Part shown: positions 1 to 7,456 of the stretch, in pieces
Layout: each line of letters starts with the position of its first letter
Position numbering within the stretch: position 1 is the stretch's first letter
NCBI GenBank assembly: GCA_025964395.1
Contig: JAOPYY010000051.1
Location: 1 to 35,345 of the forward strand
Direction of reading: 5' to 3'
DNA: 35,345 bases
Source: Actinomycetes bacterium
GTDB lineage: Bacteria; Actinomycetota; Thermoleophilia; Gaiellales; Gaiellaceae
The notes under the pieces: model-generated
Seen by the model: only the letters and a program-made list of their open reading frames with translations
What the model was told of the DNA's origin: nothing
Database searches by the model: none
Position numbers and translations under genes: made by a program

Positions 1-329
<329 letters not shown>

Positions 330-339
330 GAGCAACAAC

Positions 340-864
340 ATGACAACGACAGCAGTGCATCCAGAACAACCAACCGCGGCGCATGAGGGGCTCGCCAGCG
401 AGCTGCTCGCCCGCCGAAGGAAGAAGCTCCCGGCGCTCACGGCCGCGCTCGCCCTGGCAGTCGCCGTCGCAGGTGGCCTGATCGGCGGCGTGGAGGCGCA
501 GAAGCACTGGGGCGCCTCCTCGGCAGGGGCCGCTCCCGGGGCGGGCTTCGCAGCACGCTTCGGCGGACGGCCGGGCGGCGGCGCCGGCGGCTTTCCCGGG
601 GCGGGCGGCTTCCCCGGCGCGGGCGGCGCCGGTGGCGCCACCACCGGAACGGTGACGCTGATCAAGGGATCGACCTTGTACGTGACCGACGCAAGCGGCA
701 ACACCGTGCTCGTGCACACGACCGCCGGCTCGGCCGTGCAGAAGACGGTGTCGGGGACGCTCAAGACCGTGCACCCCGGAGACTCGGTCACGGTCACCGG
801 CAGCCAGAACAACGACGGGAGCTACAGCGCCCAGAAAATCACGATCGGAGGCAGCAATGGGTAA
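340..864 (+). CDS. Membrane-anchored DUF5666-like protein of an ABC efflux operon
   Basis: A 174-aa protein starting at ATG 340, with AGGAG overlapping the permease stop codon. The track ORF from 139 is rejected because it would run deep into the permease. Residues ~1-30 are cytoplasmic (Arg/Lys rich, ending RRRKK), ~31-50 are one transmembrane helix (LTAALALAVAVAGGLIGG), and ~55-100 are a Gly/Pro-rich linker with GGFPGA repeats. From ~103 comes a small beta domain (TGTVTLIKGSTLYVTDASG...GDSVTVTGS), the pattern of DUF5666-type OB-like domains. It occupies the place that a MacA-like adaptor or substrate-binding accessory has in other MacB operons, so an accessory role outside the membrane is inferred. 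The substrate is unknown. Confidence 0.75.
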   Translation: MTTTAVHPEQPTAAHEGLASELLARRRKKLPALTAALALAVAVAGGLIGGVEAQKHWGASSAGAAPGAGFAARFGGRPGGGAGGFPGAGGFPGAGGAGGATTGTVTLIKGSTLYVTDASGNTVLVHTTAGSAVQKTVSGTLKTVHPGDSVTVTGSQNNDGSYSAQKITIGGSNG

Positions 865-1414
865 CGCACTTCGTTTCGCGGGCGCAACAGCGGTCGCTGC
901 AGTGGCGATCGTCGCCGCAGGGTGTGGATCGAACGGGTCGCCCTCGGCGTCCTCGGCGACGACGACAACGACCGCGACCGCGCCCGGCACGGGTGGAGGT
1001 GCGAATACCGCGGACCGCACGGCGTTCAATGCGTGTCTGGCCCAGCACGGGGTGACGCTCCCGGCCAGGCCGCCCGGCGGCGGCGGCGGCGGCGGAAACG
1101 GCCAGCCGCCTGCCGGTGGTCCCGGCGGCGGAGGTTTCGCGAACCTGACGGCCGCTCAGCGGGCGGCGTTCACGGCGTGCCGCAGCAAGCTGCCTGCCGG
1201 GGGCTTCGGAGGCGGCCGTCCTGGCGGCGGAAACCGGGCGAACAATCCCGCCTTCGCGAAGTACAACACGTGCCTGAAGCAGCACGGCGTCACGCTCGGA
1301 GCGAGCAACAGCCCGACGGCGTTCGCCAAGGCCCAGGCCGCGTGCGCCAAGTTGGCGCCGACCGCCAGGCCCGCCGGGGCCGGTGGAAGCGGGGGAGGCG
1401 CGACGCTGCAGTAG
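857..1414 (+). CDS. Cys-repeat lipoprotein of the ABC/two-component cluster
   Basis: A 185-aa protein whose ATG lies 8 nt inside the previous gene, with GGAGG just upstream, so translation is coupled. The first ~22 residues form a lipoprotein signal ending in the lipobox VAAGC. A Thr/Ser-rich spacer follows, then two copies of one unit: FNACLAQHGVTLP...AFTACRSKLP and YNTCLKQHGVTLG...AQAACAKLAP, separated by Gly-rich linkers. From memory, the Cys-x3-HGV then Cys pattern is common in actinobacterial lipoproteins annotated only as hypothetical. Four Cys, two per unit, could make one disulfide in each unit. Position between the permease operon and a two-component system suggests an extracytoplasmic partner or sensor; this is inference. 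Confidence 0.8.
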   Translation: MGNALRFAGATAVAAVAIVAAGCGSNGSPSASSATTTTTATAPGTGGGANTADRTAFNACLAQHGVTLPARPPGGGGGGGNGQPPAGGPGGGGFANLTAAQRAAFTACRSKLPAGGFGGGRPGGGNRANNPAFAKYNTCLKQHGVTLGASNSPTAFAKAQAACAKLAPTARPAGAGGSGGGATLQ

Positions 1415-1433
1415 AGCCTGCGACGATACTCCG

Positions 1434-2111
1434 ATGCCGAATCGCGTCCTGGTCGTCGACGACGACGCCGCACTGCGCTCGGCCATGTCGCGCACGCTGA
1501 AGCTCGAGGGCTATGAGGTCGACGTGGCCGAGGACGGAATGCGTGCGCTCTCGTTCTTCGACCAGGGCGTCGTGCAGCCGGACATCGTCATCCTCGACTT
1601 GCTGATGCCGAACCTCGACGGCATGACGGCATGCCGTCTGATCCGCCGAACGAGCGAGGTGCCGATTCTGATGTTGACCGCACGACACGCGTTGGCCGAC
1701 CGTGTGGACGGTTTGGAGGCCGGCGCCGACGACTTCCTCGGCAAGCCGTTCGCTGTCGGCGAGTTGCTCGCCCGCGTACGTGCGCTTCTGCGCCGCTCGA
1801 CACCGGAGGGTCGTCTGCGGTTTCTCGACGTCGAGCTCGATCGTGGCCAACGGTTCGTCCGGCGCGGCGAGCGTGTCATCGAGCTGACGCGACTCGAGTT
1901 CTCATTGCTCGAGCTCTTTCTTGCCAACCCGCGCAAGGTATTGACGCGGACGACGATCTTCCAGGAGGTGTGGGGCAGCGACTCGGAGTCCGCGTCGAAC
2001 TCACTCGACGTCTTCGTCGGCTCGCTCAGACGCAAGCTGGAAGCCGATGGTGAGCTACGGCTGATCCAAACCGTGCGCGGTATCGGTTACGTGCTCCGTG
2101 AGGAGCTCTAG
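1434..2111 (+). CDS. OmpR/PhoB-type response regulator
   Basis: A 225-aa protein; ATG 1434 is chosen because the receiver domain begins immediately after it (MPNRVLVVDDD) and the longer track ORF adds unrelated residues. The receiver domain (1-120) shows acidic D9-D11, phospho-acceptor D55 (VILDLLMP), T82 and K104 (GKPF). The winged-helix effector domain (~130-225) has the ELTRLEFSLLELF helix, the VWGS turn and the C-terminal RGIGYVLR hairpin. It pairs with the kinase encoded directly downstream and probably controls the permease/lipoprotein genes upstream, the usual arrangement for MacB-like efflux systems. No clear ribosome binding site is visible before the ATG. Confidence 0.95.
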   Translation: MPNRVLVVDDDAALRSAMSRTLKLEGYEVDVAEDGMRALSFFDQGVVQPDIVILDLLMPNLDGMTACRLIRRTSEVPILMLTARHALADRVDGLEAGADDFLGKPFAVGELLARVRALLRRSTPEGRLRFLDVELDRGQRFVRRGERVIELTRLEFSLLELFLANPRKVLTRTTIFQEVWGSDSESASNSLDVFVGSLRRKLEADGELRLIQTVRGIGYVLREEL

Positions 2112-3455
2112 CTGAGCCTTCGCGCCCGGCTGACGCTCGGCACGGCGGCCCTGCTCGCGCTCGCGATCGCCGTTGCGCTCTTCGCCGCGTACCACGTCGT
2201 GAGCTCGCAGCTACACGGCCAGGTGGACAAGTCGTTGCGGGAACGAGCAGGCGCGCTCGCGGCGATCGGCCGTCGCCCATCGGGCGCCCCGCGGCGCGCC
2301 CGGCCGCCGCGCGTCGCGCCGGCAAAGCTCGGTGAGGCGACGGGGTACATCCAGTTCGTCACCGCGAACGGGAAGGTGACGTTGCTGCCGGGTGAACACG
2401 CTCGGCTGCCGACGGACTCGGCGGCCGCGGTCGCCGCCGGGCGGCATCGCGCGTTCTTCTCCGAGGCCCGCGTTCAAGGGACGCAGGTTCGGATCTACAC
2501 ACGGCGGGCCGGCGCCAGGGCGGTGCAGGTCGCGCTGTCGCTCAACGGCACCAACCACGTCCTGTGGTGGATTCGGCTGCTCTTCCTCGCCATCTCCAGC
2601 GTCGCTGTCGCGGGCGCGGCTGTGGTCGCGCTGTTCGTCGCCCGGACCGTGCTTCGTCCCGTGCGGCGCTTGACGGCTGACGCGGAGCGGATCGCTGCGA
2701 CGCGAGACTTTCACCCCGTCACGGATGATCGCCGCACCGACGAGCTCGGCCGCCTCGCGCGGGCGTTCAACACGATGTTGGCGGCGCTCGCCGGCTCGAT
2801 CGCCGCGCAGCGCCAGCTCGTGGCCGATGCTTCTCACGAATTGCGGACGCCGTTGACGACTGCTCGAACGAGCCTGGAGTCCATGCAGCTCCACCCTGAG
2901 ATGTCGGAGAGCGAGCAACGCCAGAGCATCGATGCAGCCGTCGTGGAGCTCGCCGAGATGACGCATTTGATCGACGAGCTCGTCGAGCTCGCGCGCGGGG
3001 ACGCACAGGCGTCGGAGCACGAGCCCGTGCGGCTGGACGACATCGCGCGGGAGGCGGTCCTGGTTGCCGCCCGGCGGGCCGACCGGGAGTTTCGCTTCGA
3101 GCACGAGCCCACGGTTGTCAGCGGCGCACCGGCAGAGCTCATGCGCGCGATCTCGAACCTCCTCGACAACGCCGTGAAGTGGAGCTCGCCGGAGGATCCG
3201 ATCGACGTGACCGTCGCGGCCGGCGTCTGCAGGGTTCGCGATTATGGCACCGGCATCGCAGTTCAGGACCTACCGCACGTCTTTGACCGTTTCTACCGCG
3301 CCGCGGACGCTCGAACGCTCCCGGGCTCGGGCCTGGGGCTCGCGATCGTGCGCCAGGTCGCCGAGGCGCACCGGGGAACTGCGATGGCGGAGGCCGCGCC
3401 GGGAGGGGGGACGATCATGTCCGTCCGCCTGCCGGTCATCCGCGCCGGCGTCTGA
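2112..3455 (+). CDS. Membrane sensor histidine kinase (HAMP-HisKA-HATPase), CTG start
   Basis: A 447-aa protein if begun at CTG 2112, directly after the regulator stop codon. GAGGAG sits 6 nt upstream of this CTG, and the translation (SLRARLTLGTAALLALAIAV) is a standard kinase N terminus with TM1 at ~8-29. The first ATG/GTG/TTG in frame is GTG 2199, which would delete TM1. Domains: sensor loop ~30-150, TM2 ~154-177, HAMP ~178-229, H-box ADASHELRTPL with H242, N-box NLLDNAVKW, G1 DYGTGI, F-box DRFYRA, G2 GSGLGLAIV. It autophosphorylates on His and phosphorylates the upstream OmpR-type regulator. The signal is not evident; the extracytoplasmic loop is about 120 residues. Confidence 0.93.
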   Translation: MSLRARLTLGTAALLALAIAVALFAAYHVVSSQLHGQVDKSLRERAGALAAIGRRPSGAPRRARPPRVAPAKLGEATGYIQFVTANGKVTLLPGEHARLPTDSAAAVAAGRHRAFFSEARVQGTQVRIYTRRAGARAVQVALSLNGTNHVLWWIRLLFLAISSVAVAGAAVVALFVARTVLRPVRRLTADAERIAATRDFHPVTDDRRTDELGRLARAFNTMLAALAGSIAAQRQLVADASHELRTPLTTARTSLESMQLHPEMSESEQRQSIDAAVVELAEMTHLIDELVELARGDAQASEHEPVRLDDIAREAVLVAARRADREFRFEHEPTVVSGAPAELMRAISNLLDNAVKWSSPEDPIDVTVAAGVCRVRDYGTGIAVQDLPHVFDRFYRAADARTLPGSGLGLAIVRQVAEAHRGTAMAEAAPGGGTIMSVRLPVIRAGV

Positions 3456-3518
3456 GCTTCACGAGCTCAGGTGCTGCTGCGGGTGAGCACAGCCTTCGCA
3501 ATCGCGCTCCTACAAAGA

Positions 3519-3545
3519 AGAATCCCCCGCCAGGCGGGGGATTCT
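3519..3545 (-). terminator. Intrinsic terminator of tRNA-Ala
   Basis: A 13-bp near-perfect inverted repeat with a tiny loop, G/C rich in its core. Read on the minus strand it is followed by the T-rich run TCTTTGT. It lies a few bases after the 3' end of the leftward tRNA gene and is the natural end of that transcript. It may also stop rightward readthrough from the kinase gene, though no U-tract serves that direction. Confidence 0.8.
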
Positions 3546-3549
3546 CTGA

Positions 3550-3622
3550 TGGAGCCAGGCGGGCTCGAACCGCCGACCTCCTGGGTGCGATCCAGGCGCT
3601 CTCCCAGCTGAGCTATGGCCCC
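3550..3622 (-). tRNA. tRNA-Ala, anticodon CGC
   Basis: A complete 73-nt cloverleaf on the minus strand. The acceptor stem GGGGCCA/TGGCTCC contains the G3-U70 wobble pair, the identity element of alanine tRNA. The D-arm is GCTC...GAGC. The anticodon stem CCTGG/CCAGG closes the loop ATCGCAC (anticodon CGC, reads GCG). The T-arm GGCGG-TTCGAGC-CCGCC is fully paired. The discriminator is A and CCA is not encoded. A TACACT hexamer on the minus strand (3635-3640) is placed like a -10 element for it. Confidence 0.96.
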
Positions 3623-3732
3623 TGGGCGGCTCTCAGTGTAGCGGCGCCCGGTTTTACCTGAGCCTGATCCAACCTTCACGTCCCCCTCGCCGGTGCCGGG
3701 AAGGGAGGGGTAAACGCCTGAAAGGGGCCTAC

Positions 3733-4542
3733 GTGAAAATCACAACAATTCTGCCGTTGCTTGCGGCGGGGGCGGTGACCGTTCTCGCGGTCGCCGGCCT
3801 GTCGAATGCGGCCAGCAGTGCAGTGCCGGTCAACACCGTCGAGCCGAAGATCTCGGGCACGGCGCAAGAGGGGCAGACGCTCAGCGCCACCTCCGGCACC
3901 TGGACGAGCTCGACCACGCTCTCGTACGCCTATCAGTGGCGGCGCTGCGACGCTCAGGGCGCCGGCTGCGCGAACATCGGCGGCGCCGACACCTCGTCGT
4001 ACCTCGTCAAGCACGCCGATATCGGCGACACGCTGCGCGTTCGCGTGACCGCCAAGAACACGGACGGCTCGGCGCAGTCGACGTCGAACCAGACTCCCGT
4101 CGTGACGGCGAAGGGCCCAGTGCCGCCCGTGACTGTCAACGGTTGTCCGGCGGCCGGCTCCGGCACGATCGACGTTGCGTCGATCACGCCGCCTGCGCGG
4201 CTCGTGATCGACGGCCAGGGTGTCTCCCCGTCGGTGATCACGCGCTCCGCCGCTGACGTGACGGTTCGCTTCCACGTCTCGGCCTGCAACGGCCGCTCGG
4301 TGTCGGGTGCGCTCGTCTATGCGACGGCCGTCCCGTTCCAGCAGTTCTCCATCCCGGCCGAGACGCCCACCGGCGCCGACGGCTGGGCGACCATGACCCT
4401 GCACCAGGACAGCGCGTTCCCGGCCTCGCCGCGGCAGCAGTTGCTCGCCGTGTTCACGCGGGCCCGCAAGTCGGGTGAGAACCTGCTCGGTGGCATCTCC
4501 ACCCGCAGGCTCGTCTCGTTCCCCGTCAACACGCGCGGGTAG
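3733..4542 (+). CDS. Secreted protein with one actinobacterial Ig-like module
   Basis: A 269-aa protein starting at GTG 3733, preceded by AAAGGGG. The N-terminal ~27 residues form a Sec signal (MKITTILPLLAAGAVTVLAV...). Residues ~35-125 are one copy of the module PKISGTAQEGQTLSATSGTW...YAYQWRRCD...GDTLRVRVTAKN, a beta-sandwich repeat common in Thermoleophilia exported proteins. The C-terminal ~140 residues hold four regions predicted to be beta strands and two Cys (C in NGCPAAG and SACNGRS). No enzyme motif was found. A two-copy relative lies at 25412-26428. A surface or matrix role is likely but unproven. Confidence 0.8.
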   Translation: MKITTILPLLAAGAVTVLAVAGLSNAASSAVPVNTVEPKISGTAQEGQTLSATSGTWTSSTTLSYAYQWRRCDAQGAGCANIGGADTSSYLVKHADIGDTLRVRVTAKNTDGSAQSTSNQTPVVTAKGPVPPVTVNGCPAAGSGTIDVASITPPARLVIDGQGVSPSVITRSAADVTVRFHVSACNGRSVSGALVYATAVPFQQFSIPAETPTGADGWATMTLHQDSAFPASPRQQLLAVFTRARKSGENLLGGISTRRLVSFPVNTRG

Positions 4543-4584
4543 CACCACTCCATCCGACCGCACGCATCGCCCTACGATACGGCG

Positions 4585-5463
4585 GTGCGTGCGGTCGTAC
4601 TCGACGCCGACGGGCTCCCTGAGCTTGCCGACCTGCCGGAGCCTTCGGGCGCCGGCTTGCTCGTGCGTGTCCTGGCGTGCGGCCTGTGCGGCTCCGACGT
4701 GGAGAAGCTCGGCCGCGCTGCGCGCGGGACCGTGCTCGGCCACGAGGTCGCGGGCGTGCTCGAGAATGGCGCGCGCGTCACGGTCATGCACCGCGTGCCG
4801 TGCGGCACGTGCGAGCGCTGCCTCGCCGGCCACCAGTCGACGTGCGGCGAGTTTCGCGAGCTGCGCATCGCGCCCGGCGGTTTCGCGGAGCAGTTGCGGG
4901 CGACGCATTGCGTGCCGCTGCCTGACGCGCTCGGGGAGCTGGACGGCGTCTGGGCGGAGCCGCTCGCGTGCGTGCTGCGCGCGGCGGCGGCGGTGCCGCG
5001 GGGGCGCGTGCTCGTCGTCGGAGCGGGGGCGATCGGCCAACTCTGGATCCAGGTGCTCCGCCGGCGCGGCGACGACGTCGTTGCCGTCGACCCGCGCCTC
5101 GAGCGCCTCGCGACAGCGCACATGCTCGGCGCGGAGACGGGCGACACCGACACGGTCAACGCTGCGGTGCTGACCGCACCCGCGGGCATCAACGATGCGC
5201 TGCACCAGCTGGAGCCGGGCGGGACGCTGCTCGTCTTCGCCGCGCCGGAGGAAGACGTGCCGACGACACTCGACGCCGTGTATCGCAAGGAGCTGCGCGT
5301 GGTCGGCTCGCGCTCGGCGACGCCTGCGTACTTCCGCAGCGCGGTCGAGCTCCTGCCGACGCTCGTGCTGCCCGAGGTGACGACGCTACCCCTCGACCGT
5401 TTCCTCGAAGGCGTCGAGCTCTACCGCCGTGGCGATGCGCTGAAGGTCGTCTTCGCGCCGTGA
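4585..5463 (+). CDS. Zinc-type medium-chain dehydrogenase (MDR/ADH family)
   Basis: A 292-aa protein from GTG 4585. TACGAT ends 6 nt before the start, so the mRNA is probably leaderless. The catalytic zinc site is recognisable as CGLCGSD and GHE. The structural zinc loop CGTCERCLAGHQSTC has the four-Cys spacing of zinc ADHs. The nucleotide-binding fold begins at VLVVGAGAIGQL with an acidic residue after beta-2 (VAVDPR), which favours NAD+. It is shorter than the usual ~340 aa, mainly in the C-terminal half. It overlaps a second MDR gene by 4 nt (GTGA), so the two may act together or form a heteromer. The substrate (polyol or alcohol) cannot be named. Confidence 0.88.
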   Translation: MRAVVLDADGLPELADLPEPSGAGLLVRVLACGLCGSDVEKLGRAARGTVLGHEVAGVLENGARVTVMHRVPCGTCERCLAGHQSTCGEFRELRIAPGGFAEQLRATHCVPLPDALGELDGVWAEPLACVLRAAAAVPRGRVLVVGAGAIGQLWIQVLRRRGDDVVAVDPRLERLATAHMLGAETGDTDTVNAAVLTAPAGINDALHQLEPGGTLLVFAAPEEDVPTTLDAVYRKELRVVGSRSATPAYFRSAVELLPTLVLPEVTTLPLDRFLEGVELYRRGDALKVVFAP

Positions 5464-6392
5464 AGGCGGCGCTGCTCTACGCGCCCGGCGATCTGCGCAT
5501 CGAGGAGGTGCCGCGTCCCGAGCCCGGGCCTGGCGACGTCCTCGTGCAGATCGAGGTTGCGCTGACCGACGGCACCGATTTGAAGACGTTCCGGCGTGGG
5601 CATCCGGTGCTCGCGCGCGAGTCGCCTGCGCCGTTTGGGCACGAGTTCTGCGGGATCCTCGACGGGCGGCGCGTCGTCGCTGCCAACTCGGCGCCGTGCG
5701 GCGCCTGCGACGGGTGTGCGCGTGGCGAGCAGTGCCGCGACCTTTCGTTCCTCGCGGGCGCCTACGCGGACTGGATCGTCGTGCCCGAGCGCATCGCCGC
5801 CGTGAACGTGCACGACGTGCCGCCGGGTGTCGAGCCCGAGGTCGCGGCGATGGTCGAGCCGCTGGCCTGCTGCTTGCGCGGCATCGAGCGCGCGGGGATC
5901 CACGCGGGCGACACGGTTGCGATCCTCGGCGCAGGTCCGATCGGGCTGATGCTCGCCGCGTGTGTTGCAGATGCGGGCGGCTGGCCTGTGGTCGTCGGAG
6001 GCCGGCCCGAGCGGCAAGAGCTCGTGGAGTTGTTCGGCGCGGAGAGCGGGGCGGGGACCGGCGCCGACGTCGTGATCGAGGCGGTCGGGAGCGAGGCTGC
6101 CTGGACGAACGCGGTGGAGCTCGTGCGCCCCGGCGGCACGGTCGTGATGTTCGGCGGGCTTCCGCGCGACGCGCGCCCGCCCGTTGATGCGTATCGCCTC
6201 CACTACGAGGAGCTGACGGTGCGCGGCTCGTTCCACCACACGCCGGCCACCCTGCGCGCCGCGCTCGGCTTCCTTGCGAGCGGCGCGTATCCGTGGGGCC
6301 GGCTCGTCACGCACCGCGTCCTGCTCGACGAGCTGCCCGCGCTGTTCGCCGACCCTCCGCGCGACCTGCTCAAGGCCGCTGTCGTACCGTGA
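5460..6392 (+). CDS. Second zinc-type MDR dehydrogenase, catalytic Cys replaced
   Basis: A 310-aa protein starting at GTG 5460, which shares GTGA with the upstream stop. The long track ORF from 4968 is rejected because its first 160 residues are an out-of-frame reading of the previous gene. It keeps GHEFCG, the structural zinc loop CGACDGCARGEQC and the Rossmann motif AILGAGPIGLM. At the position of the catalytic-zinc Cys (CGxCGSD in relatives) it has ALTDGTDLKTF, with Thr-Asp in place of Cys-Gly. The catalytic zinc may be held differently, or the activity may differ from its neighbour. It sits in a tight three-gene unit with the MDR before and the winged-helix gene after. Confidence 0.87.
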   Translation: MKAALLYAPGDLRIEEVPRPEPGPGDVLVQIEVALTDGTDLKTFRRGHPVLARESPAPFGHEFCGILDGRRVVAANSAPCGACDGCARGEQCRDLSFLAGAYADWIVVPERIAAVNVHDVPPGVEPEVAAMVEPLACCLRGIERAGIHAGDTVAILGAGPIGLMLAACVADAGGWPVVVGGRPERQELVELFGAESGAGTGADVVIEAVGSEAAWTNAVELVRPGGTVVMFGGLPRDARPPVDAYRLHYEELTVRGSFHHTPATLRAALGFLASGAYPWGRLVTHRVLLDELPALFADPPRDLLKAAVVP

Positions 6393-7384
6393 CCGTGCGC
6401 GAGTTGAACCGCACGCTGCTCTTACGGCAGATGCTGCTCGAGCGCGCGCGCATCTCGGTTCCTAAAGCGGTGGTGAAGCTCGTGGCACTACAGGCGCAAT
6501 ACGCGCCGTCGCCGTACGTCGCGCTCTGGACTCGCCTCGAGGGCGCGACGAAGGCGCGGGTGGACCGCGCGTTCGCGCGCGGGTCGATCGTCAATGCTGG
6601 GACATTGCGCAGCACGTTGCACGTCATGGCGCGCGCCGAGTACCCGTTCATCGCCGCCGCTTACATCGACGGGCAGCGTGGGCGCGTCGCGAATCTCGGC
6701 GTCGACATCGAATCGCTCCGCACCGCGGTCCCGGACGAGCCGCTCGGCGGTGCCGAGACGAGGCGGTTGGCGGCGCACGCCCTCGGGACGGACGACGAAT
6801 GGACGATTGCGTTCGCCCTGCGCGCGCTGCCGTTCGTCCGCGTGCCGCCGATTGGGCCGTGGCCGCACACGAAGCCGCCGCCCTACGTGCTCCGCCGTGA
6901 CCCGTTGCCCGACCCGGTCGAGGCTGCCATTCGCGTCGTTCGCGCGTACGTCGCCGCGTACGGTCCGGCGACGCGGGACGACATCGAGCAGTACACGGGC
7001 TTCCGGATCCGGCAGATCGCGCCAGCGCTCGACCGGCTGCGCGACTTCGAGGGCGAGGACGGTCGGACGTACTACGACCTCGCGCGTGCGCCGGTCGCCG
7101 ACGCGCGCGTTCGCGCGCCGGTGCGCTTCCTGCCGGCCTTCGATTCGATCATCCTCGCGCACCGCGATCGCTCGAGGATCGTCCCGAGCGAGTACATCGA
7201 GACGGTGTTCAACAAGAAGAACGCCACGACGAAGAACACGTTCACCGTCGACGGCTTCGTCGCGGGCGCGTGGCGGATCGAGAAAGGGAAGCTGTCCGTC
7301 GAGCCGTTCGCGCCTCTGCCGCCGAAGGTGCGCCGCGAGGTGGACGCCGAGGGCAGGCGCCTGCTCGCGTACTACGTGAGCTAG
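6389..7384 (+). CDS. Winged-helix DNA-binding protein, AlkZ/YcaQ-like (HTH_42)
   Basis: A 331-aa protein from GTG 6389 (GTGA overlap with the MDR stop; GTG 6395 is an alternative). The N-terminal VRELNRTLLLRQMLLER and VKLVALQAQYAPSPYVALWTR segments match the HTH_42 family. Studied members of this family are DNA glycosylases that remove bulky alkyl adducts or unhook interstrand crosslinks, as AlkZ does in Streptomyces. The QAQ within LVALQAQ fits the Q-phi-Q catalytic motif described for AlkZ. Later segments form tandem winged-helix domains and a C-terminal beta domain. A role in DNA repair is the best guess; many members of the family have no tested activity. Confidence 0.82.
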   Translation: MTVRELNRTLLLRQMLLERARISVPKAVVKLVALQAQYAPSPYVALWTRLEGATKARVDRAFARGSIVNAGTLRSTLHVMARAEYPFIAAAYIDGQRGRVANLGVDIESLRTAVPDEPLGGAETRRLAAHALGTDDEWTIAFALRALPFVRVPPIGPWPHTKPPPYVLRRDPLPDPVEAAIRVVRAYVAAYGPATRDDIEQYTGFRIRQIAPALDRLRDFEGEDGRTYYDLARAPVADARVRAPVRFLPAFDSIILAHRDRSRIVPSEYIETVFNKKNATTKNTFTVDGFVAGAWRIEKGKLSVEPFAPLPPKVRREVDAEGRRLLAYYVS

Positions 7385-7402
7385 GCACCGACGGCGGTGC
7401 CT
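7383..7402 (+). terminator. Hairpin at the end of the MDR/AlkZ-like unit
   Basis: An 8-bp perfect stem (AGGCACCG/CGGTGCCT) with a 4-nt loop, starting inside the stop codon of the winged-helix gene. No clear U-run follows, so it is a hairpin-type stop or a 3' stabilising structure rather than a textbook intrinsic terminator. Confidence 0.5.
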
Positions 7403-7456
7403 CGCCGTTCATGTCATTGGCATGTAGCGGCGATTAGGTTGGCGAGGTGACGTGAC

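Noticed and set aside
2211-3104. 297-aa minus-strand ORF opposite the histidine kinase
   Set aside because: No recognisable motif, no ribosome binding site, fully inside a clear kinase gene.
3676-5205. 509-aa minus-strand ORF, the longest antisense ORF on the track
   Set aside because: Arg/Ala/Gly-rich shadow of the Ig-like and MDR genes with no domain; GC-rich third positions keep the antisense frame open.
4968-5459. Upstream extension of the second MDR ORF
   Set aside because: It reads the first MDR out of frame; GTG 5460 with the GTGA overlap begins exactly at the conserved N terminus.
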